64,000 bases of DNA from Hemerocallis citrina (Eukaryota; Streptophyta; Magnoliopsida; Asparagales; Asphodelaceae): assembly GCA_017893485.1 (NCBI GenBank), contig JACEHZ010000207.1, forward strand, positions 2,318,001 to 2,382,000, written 5' to 3'. This document shows, piece after piece, positions 1 through 11,048 of the stretch. The position numbers were made by a program, and so were the translations under genes. Numbering within the stretch: the first letter of the stretch is position 1; every line of letters starts with the position of its first letter. A model generated the notes under the pieces. That model was given only the letters and a program-made list of their open reading frames with translations. It made no database searches and was not told where the DNA came from.

Positions 1-289
1 CCGCTCAAGTCGCGTATCGATTCTCTCAAACCCTAAACTGAAAACTCCCAAAAAATAAGTCATCTCTTCTCCTTTGACCTATCGGGATGGAAAGAAAAAA
101 AAAACGAACAAAAAAAGCACGTTCATAGCGCACGCTATTTGGGCTACATAGCGTCGCGCGCTATAGCGTGCGCTACGCACGTGTAGCGCACCGCTATGCG
201 CACAGTGTGCTATGCCCGTGCGCTATGTAGAGGAAAAGAGGGAGTTAGGCTATGTAGCGCGCTAGAGTAGCGCGTTTTTTAAAACACTG
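1..289. mobile_element. hAT-like element, right terminal part
   Basis: The stretch 120-280 is packed with alternating GCGC/TAGCG words forming overlapping palindromes, and it ends in TTTTTTAAAACACTG at 275-289. GC-rich subterminal palindromes plus an AAAACACTG end (CAGTGTTTT on the other strand) are typical of plant hAT elements. The other end is outside the window or lost, so no target duplication can be tested. It could instead be a simple-sequence palindrome cluster. Confidence 0.35.
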
Positions 290-1766
290 CTCATAACCAT
301 ATATACACTATTTTGATTGTACTAACCGATTTTCGCTTTACAGTATTCATCTATAATCATACCATCCTTAAACTTCTTCTCATGTGCAAAATCAAACAAC
401 TAGCATCGTCCTCCATCTTGCAATTAAATCCCAACCTTATATATGAAAACGACCATCACGTAATGGTTACCTAAAAGGTCATTTTGAACTAGTAGCTAAT
501 GTTTAACTAAAAATGTTATTGAACTTCGAGAATATTTCTACAAGTCGAATCATTTCATCAAAAGTTTGTTGTATGATAGTAATCGAGGCATTCTCTCAAA
601 CAACTGGTGGGTTTTGTTGCAAAGCTGAAATTTCTATAATAATAAAAAAATCATGCAAAATACTACAAATCTGAAATTTCTTTTAGGCATTCTTTCAAAC
701 AGTTGGTGGACATTCTCATCCAGCAAAAGATTGTAGAATCAAGATCAGCCTATTCACTTAATCAATCTATGATTGAAAATGAGTGATTTGAAAGTAATTA
801 ACACATAATAATGAATTAGAATTAGAATTAGAAGATGGGAAGTTACCTGTTTGATACCGACGGTCGACGGAGTCTCGGAGTGGGGATTGTATCCTAATCT
901 CTAGGATTTTTTTACTTTTAAGAGAAAGGAAGATCGGGTCGGGTAAATTTAGTTCAAACCCGAACTGTAACTTGTGTTACGTAATTCGGGTGCAAATACC
1001 CAATTTTATATTTCCAACCCGACCCGCAACAGCTTCATCATCTTCCTCCTTCAACTTCCTTTTAGAAATACGATGAAGAAAAAAGAGGGGAGGAAAAAGA
1101 TAAGACTTGAAATGGCCGAAAGGTAAAATTCTTTAATGATATTTTTAGTTCATTTTTCTTTGTAGTAATTCTAGGTTTTGGGTTGATCTTTGAATTCTTG
1201 ATATCTGTGAGGTGTAGCTCTGATCTCACACATACCGCAGTTCTATATAATATTGCATATTTGCATCCATGATTTTGTGCTTAGTAATTGTTCTAGAACT
1301 AGATAAGATAAGCAGGTAGGTGTTGAGCCCCAAATTACCCTTAAATATTAGAACCTTCTAGAAGATATATGCTGTCGAAATTATAGACATTTGTCGCTGT
1401 GGGTTGGGTTATGATTAAGCATGGTGAAAGAAAGCACTTGACATTGACTATGCGTTTTTAATTTGCGCGATATCGATGTAGGTTGATGTTCTAACATATG
1501 TAGGTTACACGAAATAAAAAAAAAACTGATTCCTATAAAGGTGCAATTCAATGCTGTAAACCGAGTCAACCGACATTATGGTATACTCCCTTCTTGATTC
1601 CCTGGTATCTACTTTTGATGCCAAGAACTAGAATGTAATTATAAAAAACTAAGAACTTGTATCTCAGATATAATTGATTCACTGCTGGCATATATTGACT
1701 GAATAGTTAGTAGATATCGTTGTTTCATTCCTAAGCCATTGCGTGCCATATTGTTGTTTCCTTGAT
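290..1766. other. Intergenic, no gene recognised
   Basis: AT-rich sequence without a convincing coding region. A possible splice donor follows a short basic reading frame near 1072-1122, but nothing downstream supports an exon. No RNA gene was seen. Confidence 0.5.
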
Positions 1767-1957
1767 ATTTGATCGCATTAGTTTTTTTTTTTTTTTTTGA
1801 TAAAAGGGATGAAGTCAGAAGACTTCAGCCAAGATAAAATAAAAACGATCCAGAGTTCTTACAGACTCGAACAGAGCGGTGGTCACAAAACAGACCCCAA
1901 AATATCCTCAAACAGAGGAACAAAACACCACCAACTCAAAATTTGATCGCATTAGTT
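1767..1957 (-). mobile_element. 5'-truncated LINE (or SINE) tail with 17-bp target duplication
   Basis: A 157-bp insert (1784-1940) is bounded by an exact 17-bp direct repeat, ATTTGATCGCATTAGTT, at 1767-1783 and 1941-1957. Its left edge is a T-run of about 17 nt, so on the minus strand it ends in a poly-A tail. The minus-strand 3' end contains a short hairpin (CTGAAGTC/GACTTCA) just before the tail. A long duplication plus a poly-A tail is the signature of target-primed reverse transcription. The insert is too short for any LINE ORF. It is probably the 3' UTR of a plant L1/RTE element, but a SINE cannot be excluded. Confidence 0.75.
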
Positions 1958-2730
1958 GTTTTTTAATATGGTCGGGATTCTTCATTTCAAAATCTGGGAG
2001 AATCCTGGACAAATTGTTGCTGCAGGTATGAAATTTACCAATGCTTGTGAATTGTGATAGAAATAATTGCTAGAGAAAAAAAGAAAGAAACAAGAGAATA
2101 AAAACTCAAACAACATTATCTCACTCGAATACTCACTTTTTATAACCTACCCTACTATATGTAAATTCTATGCAAAGACTACTAACAAATACATCCTTCA
2201 ATTAATCAATACTCTCTTGCATAATTTTACTAGGTTTCATAAAGTCAAACCTTTTCAAAAATAATTTATCCGGTACCTATGAAGTTTGTTGCATGATGGT
2301 TATGCAATTGGAGGTGATAGGAGGGAACGAAAACTGAGAGCCTTTTGTTTCAACTATTCTTTAGACTTGACTAGAGCAAGACAGATGATTCCTGCACATA
2401 GTCACCCCAAGTAGGATTATTATTGAGCCTGGCAAAAACCTTTGAGCTAACTATTCCTTCTAAGCTTTGCCAATGTAGCTTAATTTTAAAAAATATATAT
2501 ATATATAAGTATCATGTTTTGTTTGTTGTTATTGTGTCGTGAAAAGAGATTAATGTTATCCTGTATAAAATGGAGAATATCTGCCTTGTAATTACTAACA
2601 TACTGCTATTAAACTTGGATACATATCATAACATCAAGCATAAGATCTTACATGAATATATACATGAATATCGATAGATAATGCAAATGATACCTATTTT
2701 CTTCCTCCTTTTTAATCATCTTCGTCATAG

Positions 2731-4917
2731 CTACTGGTTGTTAGGCTTGGAGGTGGCTTCGCCATCATCAGTTTTCCCCTTCTTTTTATCACCATCACAG
2801 CGGACACGACACCCATGTCTCCTGGGCTTTTGAGGGTCCTCTTGATCGTCCTCACTGGGCTCCATGAGAAGTCCTCTAAGGCATCGCCTCCTTATGTTAG
2901 GTTCATACGTGAGCTTCTGAGGTGTTGTGATATTCGAACCAGTCTTCAGAATCTGGCGGGGTCCTATCGTTCCCTTTGGAATCACAGGTTCTTCTGACAG
3001 CTTATTCGAGAGAACAAAATGCACTCCTGGACTATTTTCTTCGCATTTAGTCTCATTCAGAACTGAATTATTGATGCTTTGCACATTGCTATTGACACTA
3101 GCAGCTACTGGAACATCTTTGTCAATTTTAGTATCAGATTTTTCTCTGTCACTTGTTTCCCCAACATTGGCTTTCTCATGCTTCTTGATTCCCTCGTTAC
3201 CTATGAACATAGTTGCCCCTTTATTTTTTCCGGCTAATGTTATTATACTCACTCCCGCTTGGTCACTTCGTGCCCAATTAGAGTGCACGATGCTCAGCTT
3301 CTGCACCAATTTGGAGAGGCCCCCCCTGATCTCTTCCGGGAAATTAGTTTGCTCACCGGTGTAGGATGAAGCCCATGGAGATGAGGAAATTGATACCTTG
3401 CTAGTCTTACCCATGGATTCATGTTGGCTGATTTCTTTGCCGTTCACATTTACTTGCTGAAACTCCTCCTGTTCTCTGAATCTACCAGCAGATACAGATT
3501 CTCCGCCTCTGGTTGAGTGAGGACTGGCGGGTTTGGCATCAGTCACCATAATAGATTGCTCCTCCACATTTCTGCCTATTTCCTCACTTGAACTAGTGTG
3601 TGGCTTATGATCATGTATTTCTAGTTCTGTTTGTGGATTTTCTTCCTTGTGATCTTCAGTTTCTGTGCGTGATGTTAATGCTATGGGGGGTTTCATCGGT
3701 TGGTTCTCTCCAGGTTCAAATTTCTCATGTTGTCTTGTTTCAAAATCAGGTTTCTTCTCTTCTGGAATGCCCCTGGGTTCCTCATCTAGTTTTTCTTCTT
3801 GTTGGGAAGTTCCTACATGTTCTAATTCTAACTCATTTTTCATATCTGGTGTTAATTTTACGATTGGTTTCATCTTTTGTTTCTCATTAGTCTCAGGTGT
3901 TTCATCTTGTTTCTGTTCTAAATCAGATTTGTTCTTCTCTTCTGGAATCCCTCGAGGTTTCTCATCTAGTTTTTCATGCAATTGTTCAGTTACTCCTACA
4001 TGTTTCAATTCTGAAAAATCGGTTTTCATTTCTGGTGTTAAGGCTACAGTTGGGTTCTTCTCTTGTTTCTCTTCAGGCTTAGTGGGTTCATGGTTCTCTT
4101 CCGGAATTGGTTCTTGTTTTTTATCTTGTTTCAGTTTTGAATCAAATCTGATCCTTTCTCTCAAAATGCCCCTAAGTTTTTCATCTAGTTCATGTTGTTT
4201 CAACTTGGAATCAGTTTTGGTTTCTCCAGGGGTTTTTACCTCAAGTTTTTCATCTAGATTTTGGTTTTTCAGAGTTTCTAACTCTGGTTTGAAAATTTTT
4301 TCTTCAGATTTTTCATTTACATCTTTCTGCAATGAATCAGAAGAAGATGGTTCTTCTTTGATTTCCTCTGTTTGTGGGGTTTTCTTTATAGGACTATCTG
4401 ATTCTAAGTTTGATGGTTTTATTGTTGATTTAGATGGTGAAGTAGAAGAAACATTTGGAGATGGGAGCTCAGCAGCACCTTTTGATGGCGAAGAAGGCTT
4501 GATTGCTGGTTCTTGCTTTGCTTTTTTATCATCTGGCTGCATCCGTGATGATCTTTGTGATGCAGACGGTGACAGTGATGGTGAGGGCGATGAAGATGCC
4601 GATGGTGATGGTTGAGCACCTCTTTGCGAAGTAGAACCAGCAGCGGTCCTTTTTGGTGATGCTGATGCTGATGAGGATGAAGATGGAGATGGAGAGAGGG
4701 TCGTTGGTTGAGCTCCTCGTCTAGGAGCAGCACCAGCAGCAGTCGATTGTGGCACTGGTGTGCTTTGAGGTTGTTGTCTTGCGCCCGTGGTTGGAACCCG
4801 AGACAGAGGTTTTTGTCGAGTTCTCGGGGCTGCAGGATTTCGTTGAGGAGCCGGCCTCGGATTGTTCCAATACGGGAACCAAAAGCGAAACGGCTGAGAC
4901 TGCTGTCTTTCTGACAT
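2731..4917 (-). CDS. Low-complexity charged protein, function unknown (728 aa)
   Basis: Single open frame of 728 codons. The first ATG is at 4917; the open frame extends 17 codons upstream only through a non-ATG codon, so 4917 is taken as the start. The first 150 residues are rich in Pro, Ser and Arg. The middle (about 220-480) is Lys/Glu-rich and holds three or four degenerate repeats of 50-60 aa built around LDEKPRGIPEEK and ALTPEMK. The C-terminus is compact and basic: RRRCLRGLLMEP at about 673-684, an acidic patch, then HGCRVRCDGDKKKGK. There is no signal peptide, membrane span or enzyme motif. Such plant proteins usually receive only loose cytoskeletal or mucin-like labels; the conserved-looking C-terminus is the best handle. 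A TATA box lies upstream and the frame is intact, so a real expressed gene is likely. Confidence 0.75.
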   Translation of the reverse strand: MSERQQSQPFRFWFPYWNNPRPAPQRNPAAPRTRQKPLSRVPTTGARQQPQSTPVPQSTAAGAAPRRGAQPTTLSPSPSSSSSASASPKRTAAGSTSQRGAQPSPSASSSPSPSLSPSASQRSSRMQPDDKKAKQEPAIKPSSPSKGAAELPSPNVSSTSPSKSTIKPSNLESDSPIKKTPQTEEIKEEPSSSDSLQKDVNEKSEEKIFKPELETLKNQNLDEKLEVKTPGETKTDSKLKQHELDEKLRGILRERIRFDSKLKQDKKQEPIPEENHEPTKPEEKQEKNPTVALTPEMKTDFSELKHVGVTEQLHEKLDEKPRGIPEEKNKSDLEQKQDETPETNEKQKMKPIVKLTPDMKNELELEHVGTSQQEEKLDEEPRGIPEEKKPDFETRQHEKFEPGENQPMKPPIALTSRTETEDHKEENPQTELEIHDHKPHTSSSEEIGRNVEEQSIMVTDAKPASPHSTRGGESVSAGRFREQEEFQQVNVNGKEISQHESMGKTSKVSISSSPWASSYTGEQTNFPEEIRGGLSKLVQKLSIVHSNWARSDQAGVSIITLAGKNKGATMFIGNEGIKKHEKANVGETSDREKSDTKIDKDVPVAASVNSNVQSINNSVLNETKCEENSPGVHFVLSNKLSEEPVIPKGTIGPRQILKTGSNITTPQKLTYEPNIRRRCLRGLLMEPSEDDQEDPQKPRRHGCRVRCDGDKKKGKTDDGEATSKPNNQ

Positions 4918-4998
4918 TGTTATGGTGAAGATGAAGGATTTTAGGAGGTTTGGAGAGAAAGAGAGCAAATTAATGCAGGGAATTTCGGGAGATGAATA

Positions 4999-5008
4999 GA
5001 TATATAAC
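4999..5008 (-). promoter_or_regulatory. TATA box of the charged-protein gene
   Basis: The minus strand reads GTTATATATCT here, about 85 nt upstream of the ATG at 4917. This spacing leaves a pyrimidine-rich leader of roughly 50 nt (TTTGCTCTCTTTCTCTCC). Confidence 0.5.
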
Positions 5009-5601
5009 GGCAGTTGGTCATGAACTTGTTGGGGAAAGATTTGAATCAGATTCGTTATATTTCTTATGAGTTAATAATAAGCTTGTTTGTATAGTTTAGG
5101 TATTACCTGAGAACTTCAAACTGAAGAAGTAAACCTCTTGGCTTGTAAAGTAGGATAAAGGATATGTAGCAGTTTAAGCATTAGAATGTGATCAAATTCC
5201 TTGTTCTTGAAGGTTGATGAAACATTGTTGTAAGTACACAAAGATCAATTTATTTGGAGTGATTCTTGCTTTTGAAAAGAGCAATTCTTTACATTCATAG
5301 ATTTGTACGGTCTTCTTAAGATACCTTGTCTTTACAAAAGATTTTATAGAAGCCATCTTCACCTTTGTTATTGATTTTCCTAAACCATTTCAAAACATAT
5401 GAATCACACTGAATCTGAACGATATCTTAATACATTCGGGTATTCTTTTCCACTCGTTCTAGCATGAATATGTTAAAATTACTGACTTATCGATCTCAAA
5501 GAGTTTGTTCATTGCAAACAAGGTATATTCCTGCACCTAGCATGATTTTATATGTACAATCCAGTATTATGATATTATAGTATTACGCCTTGAATTGTTA
5601 T
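5009..5601. other. Intergenic, nothing recognised
   Basis: AT-rich upstream region of the minus-strand gene, ending at the GTTAT target duplication (5597-5601) of the solo LTR. No ORF, RNA gene or repeat recognised. Confidence 0.5.
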
Positions 5602-6513
5602 TGTCACACCCCGCTTTCCGTTTTACGGAAATACATGCACGTAATTGGGGCCAGCGAATGATATAAGTATGCCAACTCATACATCTATAAGCTATAATAG
5701 TTTACTCAACAATATGAAATATAACAATAACCACGCATGCAATGAAATAATCATATAAACATAAATAGTCCATGAAATGTCTCATAAATAACCAACATCT
5801 GTAAAGAAAATAAGCTTCGAGACACCAAAGCCTAGAATACACTGTACGATAATAACACAATACTAGAAAAAAAATAACGTGAATGAAATAACTATCGTAG
5901 ACTATTAATTCCACTCCGATCTTTAGATGATCAGTTCTCCAAGCCCTTCAGTTGATTCCTCCATGATACATGCAATCTCAACATCTAGAGATGGGGAAAA
6001 TGCCCATTAGAGCAAGCCATGGGCGACAAGTATTAGCAAGCAAAATAGGAACAAGAAGCGGGCATAGCAAGAAAAATAATAAGAACTGGCAATTCAATTT
6101 TGGAACAAACATGATAACAAGTAACAATATATGTAACAAGAAAAGAAACAAAACTGAACAAGAAGGGAAACAAGAATTGGCGATGTAATTGTAATGCAAC
6201 ATGATCAAGTGTAATGCAAGTATAACTGAAACAAGTCTCAAAATATAACCAATTGGAAAACATGTCATGTAGACATGAATCATATAACTTGTAACAGATA
6301 ACATGTAACTTGTAACCATGAGTCGTATAACTTGTAAACATGAGTCATGCACGTATTCAGTGTTAATTTTAAGTTTATCCATCTGTTATCAATTCTAACT
6401 AATGCACGCAATCTTGCGTCCCATACCACAGGTTCGGGTGCATACAATCAAGTGAACGTTTAGACTATAGTGATGAATTCTACAAGTTTATGTACCCGGG
6501 TCTTGCAAATCAA

Positions 6514-6566
6514 TGACCAATGACCAATGACCGATGACCGATGTCGGATGACGGATGACCGATGAC
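6514..6566 (+). repeat. Short 7-bp tandem repeat (TGACCRA)
   Basis: About seven degenerate copies of a 7-bp unit (TGACCAA, TGACCGA, TGACGGA) run head to tail inside the solo LTR. Confidence 0.7.
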
Positions 6567-7261
6567 TAATACATGATAAATCAGGATACTGTAGTCAGTA
6601 ATCCACAATCAATCGATGACCAATATGGGCTGTGACCAATATCCCTTTCCAAGTACACTCTCCTATATTGTCCACTACTAAGTCGACCCTTATTATCTCG
6701 GCTTGTTATTATTTTATTACGATCAATTATCGACATGTAATCAATACGATCAATGAGAACGGTGATATCAAAAATTATGCAACGGGTACAATCGATGAGA
6801 ACGGTAGTACAATATCAAGAAGATATCAAGGCTATACAATACATGAAATATATATAGTTCAATTAATTAAATATGGAAAAATAGCAGGTTTATATGCAAA
6901 AACATAACAATGCAAGTTCTGGATAGCAGCACCTATTGGTACTCAAATCCACTTTTCCACTGCTACGGAAATGCAAATCCGATTTCATCAGAGATTCTAG
7001 AAAGAAGACTCTCTGCCGGTTCCAACACATATTCACACAATGCATTATAGTTACAGAAGCTAGGTCGATCAATCAATTCTTTACGGGTTTCGTGCACAGT
7101 CTCGGTTCTGAAAATTATAACATGTCAGTACTAAAACAATGATAACTTACAATCTATAAATCAGATTGAGAATTCGTAAGATTTACTAGAAACTAGACAT
7201 AGTGTGCTACAATTTCCATGTACAAGGTTCCAAATTTCGATGACCGGAACTGGATCGAAAC

Positions 7262-8454
7262 TGTAAATCACCTTTGGGGGGGGGTGAATAGGGTGATTGT
7301 GTGGAATTAAAAATTAATAAGACTAGTATTGTACACGTGCTTTGCACGTGGGGAAATTTTTTTTAGGGAGGGGAATGAAAAGGGGAAAAAAAAAATTTAC
7401 CAGCACGTGGGGAAATTTTTTTTAGGGAGGGGAATGAAAAGGGGAAAAAAAAACCAGCACGTGCGTTGCACGGGTTGGGTTATGGACTAAGGCCTTCTCC
7501 CATTATAGTAGTAGAGATAAAGTGCAAAGTAAATAAAAGAGTTAAGAGCAGCGAACATAGATGACGCAGCGATATAACGTGGTTCGACCCCCAGGTCTAC
7601 GTCCACACCACCTACTTGTAGCAATTCTCCGCCACACGCGTTCCACTATACTCAAAACCCTTTGTACAGTGATTTTCAGACTCAGGCCGAAAGACCTATT
7701 ACACCCACAGGACTTCCAATACAAGTCCCGTCAATCTCACCGAAGTGGAAAAGAAAGAAAAACTGAAACTCAAGATCGTTAATGATCCTGACTGAAGAAT
7801 ACAGAAAAATTATCGCTCACACTCGGATTAATTATTGAAAGATTTTTTCAGAATAATTTTCTCAGAAGTAATTGGGGTGAAGAACACACAGTGGATTCGT
7901 CCAATATTATTAGACGGGGAAGTGTATCGATAAAAATAGAAACGATACATTCTAAGAATGCATACAGCGCAAAGTGCAGTCGACCGACATATTGGTGCGG
8001 TCGACCGTTCAACTCTCTGACGTAAAGTAGAGAGGTGAAAGGTTGACCGCTTCTCAAGCAACTCAAAGTTGCGGTCGACTTGCGATGCGGTCGACCGGAA
8101 GTACGGTCGATCGGTATCGCGCTGTATGTTCCGAATCCACCCTGTTTTTTACCATAAACTAATCAATCTTATATAATTAAAATCTCACGAAAATAGAACG
8201 AAAACTCAGGTCTTGATAGCTTTCTTGGGGATCAATTAATCATGAACTCTTTTTGAATATCTTCCTTGTTTGCTTTATCTTCCTCTTTTGCTTTGTATTT
8301 GCAAACTTTCTTTATTACTTTCCTTATGTGAATATTCTTGAATCTCTCTTGGATCTCTTGTTGATATTATTTGATTCTGAAAATCTGAACAACTAACTTT
8401 AAACTTATTAGTATTAATGAGCACGTTTTGTGCACACCAAACTAAGAGTCAACA
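7262..8454 (-). repeat. 3' LTR of the non-autonomous copia element
   Basis: Pairs with 13014-14025. It is 1193 bp because a 195-bp Helitron (7323-7517) interrupts it; without that it is 998 bp. A G-run at 7275-7284 lies near its inner end on the minus strand. Confidence 0.85.
7323..7517 (-). mobile_element. 195-bp non-autonomous Helitron in the copia LTR
   Basis: On the minus strand the insert starts TCTCTACTACTATAATGGGA and ends in a hairpin (CACGTGCAAAGCACGTG) followed 7 nt later by CTAG. It lies between A and T: the other LTR has the uninterrupted site AATAAGA/TAAAGTG near 13071. TC start, CTAG end, 3' hairpin and A/T insertion without target duplication are the full Helitron signature. 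Inside is a direct duplication of about 60 bp (cAGCACGTGGGGAAATTT type). Confidence 0.9.
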
Positions 8455-8470
8455 ATCTCCCCTTTTTGGT
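8455..8470 (-). promoter_or_regulatory. Polypurine tract of the non-autonomous copia element
   Basis: The minus strand reads CCAAAAAGGGGAGAT immediately before the 3' LTR start TGTTGACTC; it is the expected plus-strand primer. Confidence 0.75.
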
Positions 8471-8586
8471 GTGAACAAAACATGCTAGAATGTTTGAAAA
8501 ATAAAATAGGCCACATAAATACTCTCCCTGAATTTAGTATATCTTGTAACACAGATTTTCATAAGTAAGAGCTTTTAAGAGAGATG

Positions 8587-8785
8587 TAAATACTCCCCCT
8601 TAATTCATTGCCACCTGTTATACGGAACTACAACATATAAAAACATGTGAAAACATTTCATGAATACTTTAGACTAAGAAAGATGTAAATACCCCCCCCC
8701 CCCTTTTTAATTCAGTGCCACCTGTTATACGGAACTACAACGTATAAAAACATGTGAAAACATTTCATGAATACTTTAGATTATA
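8587..8785. repeat. Direct duplication of about 100 bp near the PPT
   Basis: Two adjacent copies share GTTATACGGAACTACAAC and ACATGTGAAAACATTTCA with few differences. The second begins with a C-run of about 14 nt (8692-8704). Non-coding. Confidence 0.7.
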
Positions 8786-9384
8786 TTTTGAAAACATTCC
8801 ACATAAATAATTCTCCCCCTTTTTGGAACACACCAAGAGGGGTTTAGCAGAAGAAAAGTGAATAAGATATTCCATTGAAAGCATGTTAAAAAAAATTTAT
8901 TAATCAAAATAGACAGGAGGGATGGAGTTTGAAAAGGACGAAATGTTAATGTAAAAGAGTGGGAGAGAATCTTCTTACATGATACCGTTGATAGCGAGAC
9001 TCTTTGCTATACAGTGAGAGCTCTTCATAATATCATAGATTCGAGATCCTCCCCAATACAAGTATAATGTATAAAAAATGAATTTCAAGAAACATAAAAA
9101 GGTTGTTTTAAGAAGATTTTTTTTAATGAAGACCAGAGAGGAGACCGGTCGATCGTACGGTCGACCGTAAATGTGAAGAAAAAGAAATTTCCCGAGAGCA
9201 TACCGGTCGACCGCACCCCTTTGTCAAAAACACAACAGATCACAGAGGGCGGACCGGTCGACCGCAAAACTGATAAAAAACAAATACACAACATACACAA
9301 CTAGATGGAACTCTATGTCATCAAATTTCATGCATTCATTAAGATAATACATTTGCAATTACAGTTTAATCTACTCATCATCAT

Positions 9385-9449
9385 CTCCTCCTCCTCCTTC
9401 TTCTTCTTCTTCTTCTTCTTCTTCTTCTTCTTCTTCTTCTTCTTCTTCC
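9385..9449. repeat. (TTC/CTC)n microsatellite
   Basis: About 65 bp of TCC then TTC triplets. On the minus strand it extends the downstream end of the plant transposon-protein ORF as poly-Glu or poly-Lys depending on frame. Confidence 0.9.
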
Positions 9450-9643
9450 TCACCATTAGGAGGAGGAAGAATTTCCCAATCATATTTTCCTTGCAGGTAT
9501 TCAAGTTTGTTGACATAGTAGCCGTAGACTTGCATTTGATGAGTAAAAAATTGCTCATAAGTCACAAATGATGATGAGGAAGAGGATGCATTTTTGCGGT
9601 GCGAGGAGGAAGTGGCTTGTGGTGCTTGTTCCGCTTGCCTTGC

Positions 9644-10497
9644 TTATTGTTGGGATTGGCGACGACGAGCCCGCTGATTGAATGGAACATCAATGCCCAT
9701 TTGTTGAGGGAGGATGGGCATAGGATTTTTACTAAGCAAGTAATTCCCGACCTCAATACGGGAATCAATGAAAAGGTTGTATATAAGTGAGCTAAAGGGA
9801 AGACCACGATTTGTGGAGGTAGCATAATTCATCGTACGAATGATGAACGTAGCAAGGTCAATTTATACTCTCCAAGAATAAGAAAGATGATGAAAGATTG
9901 ATTGACCCTAATTTCTGATTTATCATTTTTCTTGGGCCAAATATCAACATTAACAATTTTATTGAGAACACGAGCGGTATTGGTAAAATTGGTAGGAACG
10001 AGATGTGGGAGATGAGAGAATTCTTGTTGGACAATCATGGATTTAACAGTATGTTTGTTGTGGCCCGGTTTATACTCAAGGGTTTTAAAATCAAGATGAT
10101 AAGCATCGAATTCCCCTTCGAAAAGTTCGTATCTCCCTCGAAGATATTCGGGAGTGATTTTTACTCTCCTCCCAAGGATGATAGAGAAGAGAGAGAGGTC
10201 ACCATCTTGAAGACTATCAAGATTAGCGTAGAATTGACGGGTCAAAGATTCGGAATGGGTGCTAGGAGTGGCAAGATAATTTTTCCAACCAAATTTTCTA
10301 AGGATCCTAACCATAACCGAGAATTGGCCCCCTAAAGATGACAAATTGATTTCCCGATTTGCTACAACGGGACCATTAGCAAGTGTAGAAAAGTAAAGAT
10401 CAGCACATTGAGAACTGCGAAACATAATACCCTCTCTAGTGACGGATTTGGAATCTACAGCCTTCTTGCCCTTTGATTTGTGAGAGGAGGATGCCAT
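9644..10497 (-). pseudogene. Plant transposon-protein ORF (PF20167-like) inside the copia element
   Basis: The ORF starts at ATG 10497 with MASSSHKSKGKKAVD. It runs about 222 codons to a stop at 9829 and continues in another frame from about 9832 to 9644, so one frameshift near 9840 breaks it. The continuation (TMNYATSTNRGLPFSSLIY) is typical of the putative plant transposon protein domain found in many plant retroelements; preceding blocks such as LGRRVKITPEYLRGRYELFEG and FSHLPHLVP fit the same family. This family has no proven enzymatic role. It sits where a copia element would have protease, integrase and RT, in the same orientation as gag. The leader before the ATG is compact, so it may be translated from a subgenomic or spliced RNA. 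Family assignment is by eye. Confidence 0.55.
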
Positions 10498-11048
10498 AGT
10501 AGCAAGAGAGAAAGGAAGCACGCAAGAGATTTTTCGAAAAAATTGAGAAGTAGGAGATTTCGATGATGGGTTTGAAGATGGAGGCTAGGGTTTTCAGGAG
10601 TTTGAAGGGTTTAGAGGAGAGGGGATATTTATATTGGAGAAGAAAAAATGAGACATTCGATAAGGTCGTTCGACCAGTTTTCGTATACGGTCGACCGCTC
10701 AACACGAAATAGAAGGTTTTAAATTGGTGATTAGTGACAGAGGGGTGGACGGTCGACCATTCGGTCGACTGGTCCATTCTCGACTGATTAAGAAAAAATG
10801 ATATGCACGGTCGACTGATCATTCAAATGGTGATTTTATGTTATTGTAAAGTTCGCACAATTCATGTATTTCAGGAATAATTCAACAGATGCACATTTAA
10901 TGTAATTTCAGGCTAGTGTAGATTTTACCCGATGCCATACTTATTTGAAGGATCAAGATCCTTCTCCTTTTTCCTTGATAGAGATGTTGGTTGCTAGTAT
11001 AACTTGCTAAGCCTCTTGAGCGTCTTCTATCAAGGCATCTACGATCTC

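Noticed and set aside
1072..1122. Possible first exon MKKKEGRKKIRLEMAER followed by a donor
   Set aside because: No downstream exon, no known family, and the context is ordinary AT-rich sequence.
3600..4615. Long plus-strand frames opposite the charged-protein gene
   Set aside because: Mirror frames caused by the repetitive codon use of the minus-strand gene; no start context or domain.
9328..9571. Poly-Glu, poly-Lys or poly-Phe frames at 9385-9449
   Set aside because: Translation of a microsatellite; no independent gene.
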